This document shows positions 1 through 7,493 of a stretch of DNA of 17,201 bases, piece by piece. The notes beneath the pieces are model-generated. The model ran no database searches. It had not been told where the DNA came from and was given only the letters and a program-made list of their open reading frames with translations. This DNA comes from Acidimicrobiaceae bacterium. Lineage in GTDB: Bacteria; Actinomycetota; Acidimicrobiia; Acidimicrobiales; UBA8190. Numbering within the stretch: position 1 is the stretch's first letter; each line of letters starts with the position of its first letter. Both the position numbers and the translations under genes were made by a program. The stretch is taken from positions 21,726 to 38,926 of the forward strand of contig DMNK01000103.1 in assembly GCA_003453695.1 (NCBI GenBank), read 5' to 3'.

Positions 1-547
1 GGCCGTCCATCATCCCGCTGGGGGCCACGACGTCGGCGCCGGCATCGGCCTGGGCCACCGCCACCCGGCCGTAGCGCTCGATGGTGGCGTCGTTGTCCAC
101 CGTCCCGTCCGACCCGAGCACCCCGCAGTGACCGTGTTCGGTGTACTCGTCGAGACAGAGGTCGCAGATGAGCACCATGTCGTCGCCGAGGGACGAACGC
201 AGCTCACCGAGCGCCACCTGGACCACACCGTCGGGGTCCCAGGCACCCGATCCCTCGGCGTCCTTGGCGGCGGGAACGCCGAAGAGGACGACGGCAGGGA
301 TGCCCAAGGAGGCCAGGTGCTTGGCCTCGGCCACGAGCGACGTCACCGTGTGCTGGAAGTGCCCGGGGAGCGAGGGGATGGCAGCGGGCTCGTCGATCCC
401 CTGGCACACGAACAGCGGGGAGACGAGATCGGAGGGCGACAACGCCGTCTCGGCGACGAGTCGCCGCAGCGCCGGTGTGCGTCGCAGGCGCCGCATACGC
501 CGAGCCGGGAACGGCGCCGTCGGGGCGGCCTGCTCGCCTTCGGTCAC
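1..547 (-). CDS. hemB: Delta-aminolevulinic acid dehydratase (porphobilinogen synthase), N-terminal part, cut by the left edge
   Basis: HemB condenses two 5-aminolevulinate molecules to porphobilinogen, the second tetrapyrrole step after ALA, in the cytoplasm. The 182 residues present begin at a GTG (545-547) and contain the family-typical FPARRMRRLRRTPALRRL start, the metal-site segment DLCLDEYTEHGHCG and the ADAGADVVAPSGMMDG block, where the window ends; the Schiff-base lysines lie beyond the edge. The metal site reads C-L-D rather than the C-x-C of the E. coli zinc enzyme, a form I associate with actinobacterial HemB. The gene follows cobA-hemD in the same direction after a 75-bp gap. A TACGCT box 6 nt before the GTG supports this start. 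An in-frame ATG at 494-496 is possible, but it would remove conserved N-terminal residues. Identification is secure; the start is probable. Confidence 0.95.
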   Translation of the reverse strand, partial: MTEGEQAAPTAPFPARRMRRLRRTPALRRLVAETALSPSDLVSPLFVCQGIDEPAAIPSLPGHFQHTVTSLVAEAKHLASLGIPAVVLFGVPAAKDAEGSGAWDPDGVVQVALGELRSSLGDDMVLICDLCLDEYTEHGHCGVLGSDGTVDNDATIERYGRVAVAQADAGADVVAPSGMMDG

Positions 548-553
548 GAGGCA

Positions 554-559
554 AGCGTA
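554..559 (-). promoter_or_regulatory. Possible -10 box (TACGCT) of hemB, leaderless layout
   Basis: On the minus strand TACGCT fits TANNNT and ends exactly 6 nt before the hemB GTG, so transcription would start at or next to the start codon. No clear -35 box and no Shine-Dalgarno sequence are visible. The same geometry recurs at several other genes here, which is the main support. Confidence 0.4.
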
Positions 560-622
560 GTGGGCGTCGGTGACTCCCCACCCCGGGGCCCAGCCGTGCA
601 CATGTTGCGGGTGACGGCCGGA

Positions 623-2086
623 TCAGTGGTGCGCGACGGCGTCGGACACGGCTTGCACCAGGCCTCGAGCGCTGCGATCGTCCGCTTCCACAGCCACGCT
701 GAGGCCTGCTTCCCGGGCGGCGTCGGCGGTCACCGGTCCGATGCACACCACGAGCGGGGGCACCCGGCGCCCGCCCATGACCTCGAGGTAGGCGCCCACC
801 GTCGACGGCGACGTGAAGGTCACGACGTCGGCTTCGGCGGCGGCGTCGAGGAGCGGCGGACGCAACGACGCCGTGGCCGGCACCGTGCGGTAGGCGACGA
901 CGTCGTCCACCTCCCATCCCTTCGCCCGCAGCCCTGCCGTCACGGTGGGGCGGGCTTCGGCGGCGCGCGGATAGAGCACGGGCCGGCGCTCGCCCCCCGG
1001 CGCGGGCATGGAGGACACGAGGCCCTCGGCGCTGGCCGGTTCGCCGACCACGTCGGCGCGCAGGTGCCAGGCCGCCAGTGCGTCGGCCGTGGCCGGCCCC
1101 ACCACGCCGATGCGCACCCCGGCCAGGGCGCGCACGTCGTCGAGCGTGGACAGCGAGCGCTCCACCGCCACCGCCGAGGTGAACACCACCCAGCTGAACT
1201 CCGCCATCCGGTGCACGGCCTTGCGCAGGGCGGTGCCGTCGTCGTCGGGCTCGGCCGTCTCCACCACGGGCAGACACACGACGCGCGCCCCGGCATCTCG
1301 GAGCAACGAGGCCAACCGCCCGGCCCGTGACGCGGCACGCGTGACGACGACGGTGGTGCCCGCCAGGGGGCCGGCGTGGAACCAGTCGAGCTCGAGGCCG
1401 GCGACCTCGCCCACCACGATGGTGGCCGGGGCGCCCAGGGTGACGGCGTGCAGGCCGTCGAGGGTGGTTCTCTCCACCCGCTGGGCCCCGGTGGTGCCGT
1501 CCTGCACGACCAGGACGTGGGTGTCCGAAGGGCGTCCGCCGGCGACGAGGCGGGCGGCGATCTCCTGGCGGTGCTCCATGCCCATCAGGATCACGAGCGT
1601 CCCCCGGGCCCGTGCCAGCGCCTCCCAGTCGACGGCGCCGGTGCCCGCCTCCCCCACCCGCCCGGTGACGACGGTGACCGAGCTCGCCAGGCCCCGGTGC
1701 GTCACCGGGACCCCGGCATAGGCGGGCACGCCGAAGGCGGCCGTGACCCCGGGCACGACCTCGAAGGGGACACCGGCGGCACGCAGGGCGGCCGCCTCCT
1801 CGCCGCCCCGGCCGAAGACGAAGGGGTCGCCGCCCTTCAGCCGCACCACCACATCGGCGCTCCGGCCGTGCTCGACGAGCAGGGCGTTGATCTCCTCTTG
1901 CCGGCGGGGCCTGCCCGGCTCCTTGCCCACGTCGACGATGGTGGCGTCCGGGGGCGCCAGCGCCAGCAGGTCGGGGTCCACCAGACGGTCGTGCAGCACC
2001 ACGTCGGCGCGACCCAGCAGTTCGGCACCCCGCCTGGTGACGAGGCGCGGATCGCCGGGCCCCGCGCCCACCAGGTACACCGTCAC
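623..2086 (-). CDS. cobA-hemD: Fused uroporphyrinogen-III C-methyltransferase / uroporphyrinogen-III synthase (CobA-HemD)
   Basis: This is a two-domain protein of 487 residues. Residues about 1-236 are a SUMT-type methyltransferase: VTVYLVGAGPGDPRLVTRRG at the N-terminus, VVRLKGGDPFVFGRGGEE near 80-97, PGVTAAFGVPAYAGVPVTHR near 112-131 and LVILMGM near 164-170. It would methylate uroporphyrinogen III with SAM to give precorrin-2, the entry to siroheme and cobalamin. Residues about 242-487 begin GTTVVVTRAASRAGRLASLL and contain VVFTSAVAV and VVTFTSPSTVGAYL, as in HemD, which closes hydroxymethylbilane to uroporphyrinogen III. The GTG start (2084-2086) overlaps the hemC TGA as GTGA, implying translational coupling. 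The frame is open to 2284, but that extension is arginine-rich and overlaps hemC, so I rejected it. CobA-HemD fusions are known in actinobacteria and clostridia. Confidence 0.95.
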   Translation of the reverse strand: MTVYLVGAGPGDPRLVTRRGAELLGRADVVLHDRLVDPDLLALAPPDATIVDVGKEPGRPRRQEEINALLVEHGRSADVVVRLKGGDPFVFGRGGEEAAALRAAGVPFEVVPGVTAAFGVPAYAGVPVTHRGLASSVTVVTGRVGEAGTGAVDWEALARARGTLVILMGMEHRQEIAARLVAGGRPSDTHVLVVQDGTTGAQRVERTTLDGLHAVTLGAPATIVVGEVAGLELDWFHAGPLAGTTVVVTRAASRAGRLASLLRDAGARVVCLPVVETAEPDDDGTALRKAVHRMAEFSWVVFTSAVAVERSLSTLDDVRALAGVRIGVVGPATADALAAWHLRADVVGEPASAEGLVSSMPAPGGERRPVLYPRAAEARPTVTAGLRAKGWEVDDVVAYRTVPATASLRPPLLDAAAEADVVTFTSPSTVGAYLEVMGGRRVPPLVVCIGPVTADAAREAGLSVAVEADDRSARGLVQAVSDAVAHH

Positions 2087-3012
2087 CGGCGCCACTCCTC
2101 GAGCTCCCTGCCACCGGCACCGTCGAGCAGGGCGGCGGCGAGGCCGGTCCCGAGCGACACCGGGTCGGCGCCGTCGGAAGAAGAGCGCAGCAACACGTGG
2201 CCGTCGGCGCTGGCGAGCACGGCCTCCATGGTGAGGGCCCCGTCGCCGCCCGATCGGGCCAACGCCCCGGCGGGCAGCGTGCACCCTCCCCCCAGGGCTC
2301 CGAGAAAGGCGCGTTCGGCGAGCAGGGCGCGATGGGCGCCGACGTCGTCGATGGCGGCCAGGACCTCGAGCAGCCGGTCGTCGTCCTCACGACACTCGAC
2401 GGCCAACGCCCCCTGACCGACCTGGGGGACCATCACGAGGGGGTCGAGCACCTCCTCCACCTCGGCGGCCAGGCCGAGGCGCTCGAGGGCGGCGCACGCC
2501 AGCACCCCGGCACCGCTGTCGCGGGCACGGTCCAGCCGGGTGCGCATGTTGCCGCGCAGCTCGGTGAAGGTGAGATCGGGACGGAGCCAGGACAGCTGGG
2601 CACGCCGGCGCACCGAGCCCGTCGCCACCTGGGCGCCGGTGGGCAGGCCGGCCAAGGTGCACCCCACCAAGGCGTCGCGAGGGTCGGCGCGCTCGGGCAC
2701 GCTGGCGAGCACCAGGCCGGGCGGGGTCTCCGACGGCAGGTCCTTGGCGGAATGGACGGCGAGGTCGGCGCGACCGTCGAGGAGCGCCAGCTGGACCTCC
2801 TTCACGAAGGCGCCCCGGCCCGCCAGCCGCTCCACCGGCACGTCGGGCGCCAGGTCCCCCGACGTCTTCACCACCATCAGCTCGATGTCGTCGTCGACGC
2901 CGGCGGCGCCCAGGCGGGCTGCCACCGACCGGGACTGCACGAGAGCCAGTGGCGATCCCCGGGTGGCGAGGCGCAGGGCGCGAGGGCCGGCCGCCCGGCG
3001 CGCCGTGCTCAT
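2083..3012 (-). CDS. hemC: Hydroxymethylbilane synthase (porphobilinogen deaminase)
   Basis: HemC polymerises four porphobilinogen units to hydroxymethylbilane in the cytoplasm. The 309-residue protein has the family length. Visible motifs are LRLATRGSPLALVQS near 13-27, HSAKDLPSE near 87-95 with the catalytic aspartate at about 91, GSVRRRAQL near 132-140, the substrate-binding arginine loop ELRGNMRTRLDR near 151-162, and GGGCTLPAGA, whose Cys244 should carry the dipyrromethane cofactor. The ATG start lies 4 bp after the hemA stop, and the TGA overlaps the start of cobA-hemD. The three genes therefore form one tightly coupled block, with the product of each enzyme feeding the next. Nothing unusual is seen in the active site. 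Confidence 0.97.
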   Translation of the reverse strand: MSTARRAAGPRALRLATRGSPLALVQSRSVAARLGAAGVDDDIELMVVKTSGDLAPDVPVERLAGRGAFVKEVQLALLDGRADLAVHSAKDLPSETPPGLVLASVPERADPRDALVGCTLAGLPTGAQVATGSVRRRAQLSWLRPDLTFTELRGNMRTRLDRARDSGAGVLACAALERLGLAAEVEEVLDPLVMVPQVGQGALAVECREDDDRLLEVLAAIDDVGAHRALLAERAFLGALGGGCTLPAGALARSGGDGALTMEAVLASADGHVLLRSSSDGADPVSLGTGLAAALLDGAGGRELEEWRR

Positions 3013-3016
3013 GGGC

Positions 3017-4291
3017 TCAGAGATCGAACAGGGCCCGCAGCGCCTCCACCAGACGCTCGCCGCGCGGCGTGCCCGCTGCCTCCTTCAGGGCAACGGTGGG
3101 GCGGTGGACGAGCTTGGCGAGCACGTCGGCCACGACCCCCTCGACCTCGGCCCACTGCGCGTCGTCCAACCCCGAGAGCCGGCGCCGGTGCCGATCGAGC
3201 TCGGTCTGGCGCAGGTCGTCGAGACGGGCCCGCAACGCCGCCACCACCGGGGCGGCCCCTCGGGCGCGGTCGTCGGCCCGGTACCGCTCGAGCTCGTGGG
3301 CGACGATGGCCCGCGCCGCCGCCAGCTCGCTGCGGCGTCCCTGCACGGCCCGTCCGGCGTGGGCGCTCAGGTCGTCGATGTCGAACAGGGCGATGCCGGG
3401 CAGGCCCCGCACGGCCGGATCGACGTTGCGCGGCATGCTCAGGTCGACCACCACCAGATCGGGCCGTTGCCCCCGGGCGCGTTGCAGCCCGTGCGGGCCG
3501 AGGTGATCGGTGTCGAGCACGGGGAGGCTCGAGCCCGTCGAGACCAGCACCACGTCGCAGTCGGACAGCGCCGCGGTCAGGTCCCCGAGCCCGGCGGCGC
3601 GCCCGCCCACGGCGTCGGACAGCTGACGGGCCCGCTCCGGGGTCCGGTTCACCACGACGACCTCGGCGGGGCTGTGGCGGCTGTGCAGGGCCGAGACGAG
3701 GCTCTCCCCCATGTCGCCGGCGCCCACCACCACCACCCGCCGGCTGCGCAGCCCGTCGTCGAAGTGCTCAGCGGCGAGCGAGAGCGCCACGTGGGCGAGC
3801 GAGGTGGTGCCGCGGGCGATGGCGGTCTCGCTGCGCACCTTGCGCCCCACCTGGACGGCACGGCGGAACAGCGACGACAGCACCGGACCGGCGGCCCGCT
3901 CGGCCTCGGCCACGTCGAAGGCGCGACGCACCTGGCCGAGGACCTCCGTCTCGCCGACGACCGCCGAGCACAGCCCGGCGGCCACCTCGAACAGGTGCAC
4001 GGCCACGGCGTCGTCGAACAGGACGTTCAGGTGCTCCGAGACCTCGGCAGCCGACGCACCCGCCATGTCGGAGAGGTACTCGTGCATGCGCTCCACGCCT
4101 TCGTGGAAGCGATCGACCACGGCGTAGATCTCGGTGCGCAGGCACGTGGAGAGCACCACCACCTCGGAGACCGGCACCCGGTCGCGCAGGTCGGTCAGCA
4201 CCTTCGGCAAGGCCTGCTCGGACACGGCCACGCGTTCGAGGATCCCGAGAGGAGTGCGTTGCTGATCGAGGCCTACGACGACGACTGCCAC
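3017..4291 (-). CDS. hemA: Glutamyl-tRNA reductase
   Basis: HemA reduces glutamyl-tRNA(Glu) with NADPH to glutamate-1-semialdehyde, the first committed step of the C5 route to tetrapyrroles. From the GTG at 4289-4291 the protein has 424 residues. The catalytic domain has the nucleophile in LSTCLRTEIYA (Cys50) and the GETEVLGQVRRAF signature. The NADPH domain has VVVVGAGDMGESLVSAL and VVNRTPERA. The C-terminal dimerisation region ends with LAKLVHRPTVALKEAAG. The usual motif is STCNR; here Asn is replaced by Leu, which is odd. A TTG two codons upstream (4295-4297) is the alternative start, but the GTG aligns better with family N-termini and has TAGCCT 7 nt before it. The gene lies downstream of rex and 4 bp before hemC. 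Confidence 0.96.
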   Translation of the reverse strand: MAVVVVGLDQQRTPLGILERVAVSEQALPKVLTDLRDRVPVSEVVVLSTCLRTEIYAVVDRFHEGVERMHEYLSDMAGASAAEVSEHLNVLFDDAVAVHLFEVAAGLCSAVVGETEVLGQVRRAFDVAEAERAAGPVLSSLFRRAVQVGRKVRSETAIARGTTSLAHVALSLAAEHFDDGLRSRRVVVVGAGDMGESLVSALHSRHSPAEVVVVNRTPERARQLSDAVGGRAAGLGDLTAALSDCDVVLVSTGSSLPVLDTDHLGPHGLQRARGQRPDLVVVDLSMPRNVDPAVRGLPGIALFDIDDLSAHAGRAVQGRRSELAAARAIVAHELERYRADDRARGAAPVVAALRARLDDLRQTELDRHRRRLSGLDDAQWAEVEGVVADVLAKLVHRPTVALKEAAGTPRGERLVEALRALFDL

Positions 4292-4298
4292 GGCCAAA

Positions 4299-4304
4299 AG
4301 GCTA
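4299..4304 (-). promoter_or_regulatory. Possible -10 box (TAGCCT) of hemA
   Basis: TAGCCT on the minus strand fits TANNNT and ends 7 nt before the GTG chosen for hemA. It lies just downstream of a hairpin that could end the rex transcript. This would give hemA-hemC-cobA/hemD their own leaderless start. No -35 box is evident. Confidence 0.35.
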
Positions 4305-4306
4305 CC

Positions 4307-4336
4307 GGCCCCCCGGAGAACCGGGCCCCGGGGGCC
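4307..4336 (-). terminator. Hairpin between rex and hemA, possible terminator or attenuator
   Basis: In the 48-bp gap, 4307-4313 (GGCCCCC) is the inverted complement of 4330-4336 (GGGGGCC). An inner CGG/CCG pair closes an AGAA-type loop. On the transcribed minus strand the hairpin is followed 8 nt later by a short run of four T. The arrangement resembles a weak intrinsic terminator after rex. GC-rich sequence forms such hairpins easily, so this is tentative. Confidence 0.4.
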
Positions 4337-4339
4337 TCG

Positions 4340-5047
4340 TCAGCCGGGCTCGACCGGGCTCAGTCCCACGGGGTGCGGCAGCGGCGACGAGACCGAGGCG
4401 CTGGCGGGATGGTCCCGGTGTGACAGATAGAAACTCAACACCTGCAGCTCGATCGACAGGTCGACCTGGCGCAGCAGGACGTGCGACGGCACCCGCAGCA
4501 CCCGGGGGGCGAAGTTGAGCAGCGACCGCACCCCGGCACCGACCAGCCGGTCGGCGACGTCCTGGGCGGCGGCGGCCGGGGTGGCGATCACGCCCACGGC
4601 CGGGGGGTCCACGGCGGCATCGGCTTCGAAGTCGTCGAGATGGCGGACCACGTGCACGCCCACCGTCGTGCCCACCAGCTCGGTGGCCACGTCGTAGAGC
4701 CCCGACACCCGAAAACCCCGTGACGTGAACCCCTGGGAGCGCGCCAGCGCCCGGCCCAGGTTCCCGATGCCGATGAACACCACCGGCCAGTCGGCGTCCA
4801 GGCCGAGCTCCTTGTCGATGTGGGAGAGGAGGAACTCCGTGTCGTACCCCGATCCGCGCGTGCCGAAGGACCCGAGGAACGACAGGTCCTTGCGCACCTT
4901 GGAGGCGTTGACGCGGGCCATGTCGGCCAGTTGCTCCGACGAGACCGTGGCCGTGCCGGAGCGCACCAGCTCCAAGAGGATCCGCTGGTACACGGGCAGG
5001 CGGGCCACCGACGCCTCGGGTATGCGGCGGTGTCGAGCCGGGCTCAC
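4340..5047 (-). CDS. rex: Redox-sensing transcriptional repressor Rex
   Basis: Rex senses the NADH/NAD+ ratio and represses respiratory and fermentation genes until NADH releases it from DNA. The 235-residue protein from GTG (5045-5047) shows a winged-helix N-terminus (SSEQLADMARVNASKVRKDL, about 37-54, then GSFGTRGSGYDTEFL) and a Rossmann domain with VVFIGIGNLGRALA at 89-102. It ends with the long helix IELQVLSFYLS that exchanges between subunits. In Streptomyces coelicolor rex heads the rex-hemACD operon, and the neighbours here match that order. A TACGAT box 8 nt before the GTG supports this start; upstream in-frame starts would add a non-conserved stretch. I found no obvious Rex operator (TGTGAAC-N2-4-GTTCACA type) in the 77-bp upstream gap. 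Confidence 0.95.
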   Translation of the reverse strand: MSPARHRRIPEASVARLPVYQRILLELVRSGTATVSSEQLADMARVNASKVRKDLSFLGSFGTRGSGYDTEFLLSHIDKELGLDADWPVVFIGIGNLGRALARSQGFTSRGFRVSGLYDVATELVGTTVGVHVVRHLDDFEADAAVDPPAVGVIATPAAAAQDVADRLVGAGVRSLLNFAPRVLRVPSHVLLRQVDLSIELQVLSFYLSHRDHPASASVSSPLPHPVGLSPVEPG

Positions 5048-5055
5048 GGCGGCGG

Positions 5056-5061
5056 ATCGTA
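5056..5061 (-). promoter_or_regulatory. Possible -10 box (TACGAT) of rex
   Basis: TACGAT on the minus strand fits TANNNT and ends 8 nt before the rex GTG. No Shine-Dalgarno sequence lies between. It sits in the 77-bp gap after the acyl-CoA synthetase stop, so rex may be transcribed separately from the genes upstream. Confidence 0.4.
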
Positions 5062-5124
5062 CTGAGGGCGCATGCCTGGGCACCAAGTCGGCCGGTCCCG
5101 GCGCCGCGCCGGCGGGCGCGCTCG

Positions 5125-6585
5125 TCAGGCGGACAGCTGGTCGCGCAACACCCGGCGCAACGCCTTGCCGGCCAGTCCCCGGGGCAGCTCGTCCACGAAG
5201 TGCACCGCCGACGGGCACTTGTAGCGCGCCAACGAGGCGCTGCACGCCTGGCGCACCTCTTCCTCGGTGACCTGCGGGGTGCCGGTGTCGGCGACGACGA
5301 ACAGCTCGACGGCTTCGCCCGTGACCGGGTCGGGCCGGCCCACCACCACCGCTTCGGCGACACCGGGAACCTGGCGCGCCACCTGCTCGACTTCGGCGGG
5401 ATAGACGTTGAAGCCCGACACGATGACCAGGTCCTTGCGCCTGTCCACCACGTAGAGATCCCCGCCGCCACCGACCACCCCGACGTCGCCGGTGCGCAAC
5501 CACCCGTCGCCCGTGAGCACCTCGGCCGTGGCGGTGGGCTCCTCGAAGTAGCCCTGGAACACGTTGGGGCCGCGCACCCAGATCTCTCCGGGGTCGCCCT
5601 CGAGCACGTCGGCACCGCTCTCGTCGACGAGGCGCAGCTCGACCCCGGGCAGCGGCCGGCCCACCGACCCGGGCGCGTTGCGGCCCGTGCCCAGTGTGGT
5701 CGTCACCACCGGCGACGCTTCGGTGAGGCCGTATCCCTGGGACAGGCGCACGCCGGTGCGCTCCTCGAAGTGGGCGGCGATCTCGGGGGGCAGCGCCACG
5801 GCGCCGGACACGGCCTGGCGCACCGAAGAGAACGCGCCGTCGGCCCCGGACAGCTGGGCCCAGGCGGCGAACATGGCCGGCACACCCACGAGGGAGGTCA
5901 CGCCGATGTCGGTGGCCAGGGCCAGCGAGGCCTCGGGGTCGAAGCGCTCCTCCAACGCCAGCGCGCTGCCGGTGGCGAGGGTCAAGCCCAGTGCCACGTT
6001 CAGCCCGAACACGTGGAACAGCGGCACGGCGGTGAGCCCCACGTCGTCACGACGGGCGATCTCGCCCGGCAGGGCGAGCATCTGGCGGAGGTTGGCGATC
6101 AGGTTGCCGTGGCTCAGCACAGCGGCGTGCGGCGCGCCGGCCGTGCCCGAGGTGAACAGCAGCACGGCCGGGTCGTCGTCGGCGCGCTCCACGGCGCTGA
6201 GGGGCGCCGCCCCCGCCTCCGGCACGCTGTCGAGCACGACCGGGGCGGTTCCCGGGGCCAGGGCGGCAGCGACCACGCCGGTGGCGAGCACCGCCGCAGG
6301 CCGGACCCGCTCCAGCTCCCCGGACAGCTCGGGGAGCGGGCTGTTGGGGTTGAGCGGCACGGCGACGGCCCCCGCCGCCAGCGCCCCCAGATAGGCGGCG
6401 ACGAACTCGACCGAGCTCGGCCAGGCGATGGCCACTCTGGCGCCGGGGCCGACATCCCGGGCGGCCAGCTCCGACGCCAGTGCCCCGGCTCGTCCCCGCA
6501 GCTCACCCCAGGTGGCCCAGCGCGTCCCGTCGTGGATGGCGGGGGTGCCGCCTTCGTGCTCGGTGACGAGCGACGCCAGGTTCAC
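5125..6585 (-). CDS. AMP-dependent acyl-CoA synthetase / ligase (FadD-like)
   Basis: This ANL-superfamily enzyme should activate a carboxylic acid, probably a fatty acid, through an acyl-adenylate to its CoA thioester. The 486 residues carry the P-loop region LLFTSGTAGAPHAAVLSHGN (about 142-161), PLFHVFGLN, the YGLTEASPVV block, GDGWLRTGDVG, the hinge DRRKDLVIVSGFNVYPAEVE and the C-terminal PRGLAGKALRRVL, whose lysine (about 474) is the usual adenylation residue. The P-loop is unusual: the common PKG lysine position is His153. The length is at the short end for the family. The GTG (6583-6585) overlaps the TGA of the upstream SAM-hydrolase gene as GTGA, so I chose it over upstream extensions. 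The exact substrate cannot be read from the sequence. Confidence 0.92.
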   Translation of the reverse strand: MNLASLVTEHEGGTPAIHDGTRWATWGELRGRAGALASELAARDVGPGARVAIAWPSSVEFVAAYLGALAAGAVAVPLNPNSPLPELSGELERVRPAAVLATGVVAAALAPGTAPVVLDSVPEAGAAPLSAVERADDDPAVLLFTSGTAGAPHAAVLSHGNLIANLRQMLALPGEIARRDDVGLTAVPLFHVFGLNVALGLTLATGSALALEERFDPEASLALATDIGVTSLVGVPAMFAAWAQLSGADGAFSSVRQAVSGAVALPPEIAAHFEERTGVRLSQGYGLTEASPVVTTTLGTGRNAPGSVGRPLPGVELRLVDESGADVLEGDPGEIWVRGPNVFQGYFEEPTATAEVLTGDGWLRTGDVGVVGGGGDLYVVDRRKDLVIVSGFNVYPAEVEQVARQVPGVAEAVVVGRPDPVTGEAVELFVVADTGTPQVTEEEVRQACSASLARYKCPSAVHFVDELPRGLAGKALRRVLRDQLSA

Positions 6586-7469
6586 GGCGGCGACCCCGTC
6601 GAAGGGCCCGAGGGGGAGCCGCCACCGTGGCGGCGAACCGTGACCGTGTCCGCCGCCTGCACGCCGAGCACGGTAGCGGCCGCGTCGCGGTGGCACACCA
6701 GGGCGAGGTGCCCGTTGGCGTCCACCAGGAGCCCGAGGTCGCCGGCGGCGCCCGCCTCCTGCAGGTCGGCGAAGGCGCGCACGACGACGGCCGGGCGGGA
6801 CACGCCGGCGGCGCCCACCTCGACGGTGGCGCCGGGCCGGAGCCCGGCGGCGCGTGCGTCGGCGACGGTGGCAGCCAGCTGCACGTTGCCGAACCGGTCG
6901 ATCCACAGCACCTCGGCCTCGATGGCGTCGCCGCCGACCTCGAGGCGCGGCTCGGGCAGCCGGACCAGGTTCCCGGGGGGCAGCGGTGCCCCCAGCGAGG
7001 CCAGCGGCGTCCCGCCCCACAGGGCGGCGGCAGCGGGCGCGAACACGTCGCGGCCGTCGAAGGTGACCCGGTCCTCGGCAGCTGCCTGGGGCAGGACCAC
7101 GGCGGCGCCCGCCCCTCCCAGCGCCTCGGCGGCCGGAACCAGCAGTCCGTTGTCGGGGCCGACGAGCGCCCGCGGGCCACCGGGGTGCCCGACGGTCAGC
7201 GCCACCGCCCGCCGGGCCGAGCCCACGCCCGGGTCCACGACGGCCAGCACAACTCCGGGACCGAGATGGGGCGTGGCCCGCTCGAGGGCGAGCGCCCCGG
7301 CGCGGACGTCGAAGGCGGGCACCTCGTGGGTGAGGTCGACGACCGGCGCGCCCGGAGCAAGGCGGACCAGCACGGCGCGTACCACTCCGGCCAGCTCGTC
7401 CTGCTGGCCGTAGTCGGTCAGGAAGAAGATCGCCCCCCGGTCACCGGGGCGTCCCCGTCCGTCGCTCAC
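6582..7469 (-). CDS. S-adenosyl-L-methionine hydroxide adenosyltransferase family protein (DUF62 / SAM hydrolase-like)
   Basis: Members cleave SAM to adenosine and methionine using an activated water; a few relatives are fluorinases or chlorinases. The 295-residue protein has the family landmarks in order: FFLTDYGQQDELAGVVRAVL near the N-terminus, VVDLTHEVPAFDVRAGALAL, VLAVVDPGVGSARRAVAL, ALVGPDNGLLVPAAE, FDGRDVFAPAAAALW and, in the C-terminal domain, VLWIDRFGNVQL. Hydroxide rather than halide chemistry is the default assumption, since no halometabolite cluster is nearby; the sequence alone does not prove this. The GTG start lies 24 bp after the HTH gene stop. The 3' end overlaps the acyl-CoA synthetase start by 4 bp (GTGA), so the two are probably translated together. 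The physiological role of this family in most bacteria is unclear. Confidence 0.92.
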   Translation of the reverse strand: MSDGRGRPGDRGAIFFLTDYGQQDELAGVVRAVLVRLAPGAPVVDLTHEVPAFDVRAGALALERATPHLGPGVVLAVVDPGVGSARRAVALTVGHPGGPRALVGPDNGLLVPAAEALGGAGAAVVLPQAAAEDRVTFDGRDVFAPAAAALWGGTPLASLGAPLPPGNLVRLPEPRLEVGGDAIEAEVLWIDRFGNVQLAATVADARAAGLRPGATVEVGAAGVSRPAVVVRAFADLQEAGAAGDLGLLVDANGHLALVCHRDAAATVLGVQAADTVTVRRHGGGSPSGPSTGSPP

Positions 7470-7493
7470 GCTGCCGTGACGGCGGGAGCGCTG

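Noticed and set aside
128..1330. Plus-strand open frame antisense to hemB and cobA-hemD
   Set aside because: Low-complexity His/Arg/Gly-rich translation opposite clearly identified enzymes.
2087..2284. N-terminal extension of cobA-hemD up to 2284
   Set aside because: It overlaps hemC, is Arg-rich, and the SUMT domain normally starts at VTVYLVGAG; the GTGA overlap gives a better start.
204..2390. 728-codon minus-strand frame overlapping the hem genes in another frame
   Set aside because: Out of frame with the recognised HemB, HemD, CobA and HemC motifs; arginine-rich shadow.
2197..4518. Long plus-strand open frame antisense to hemC and hemA
   Set aside because: It mirrors GC-rich codon bias of the real minus-strand genes, is Arg/Gly/Pro-rich, and has no recognisable motif.
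7470..7493. Possible tiny bS22-like ribosomal protein gene after the HTH gene, as in mycobacteria
   Set aside because: The gap is only 24 bp and no Lys/Arg-rich short frame is present.
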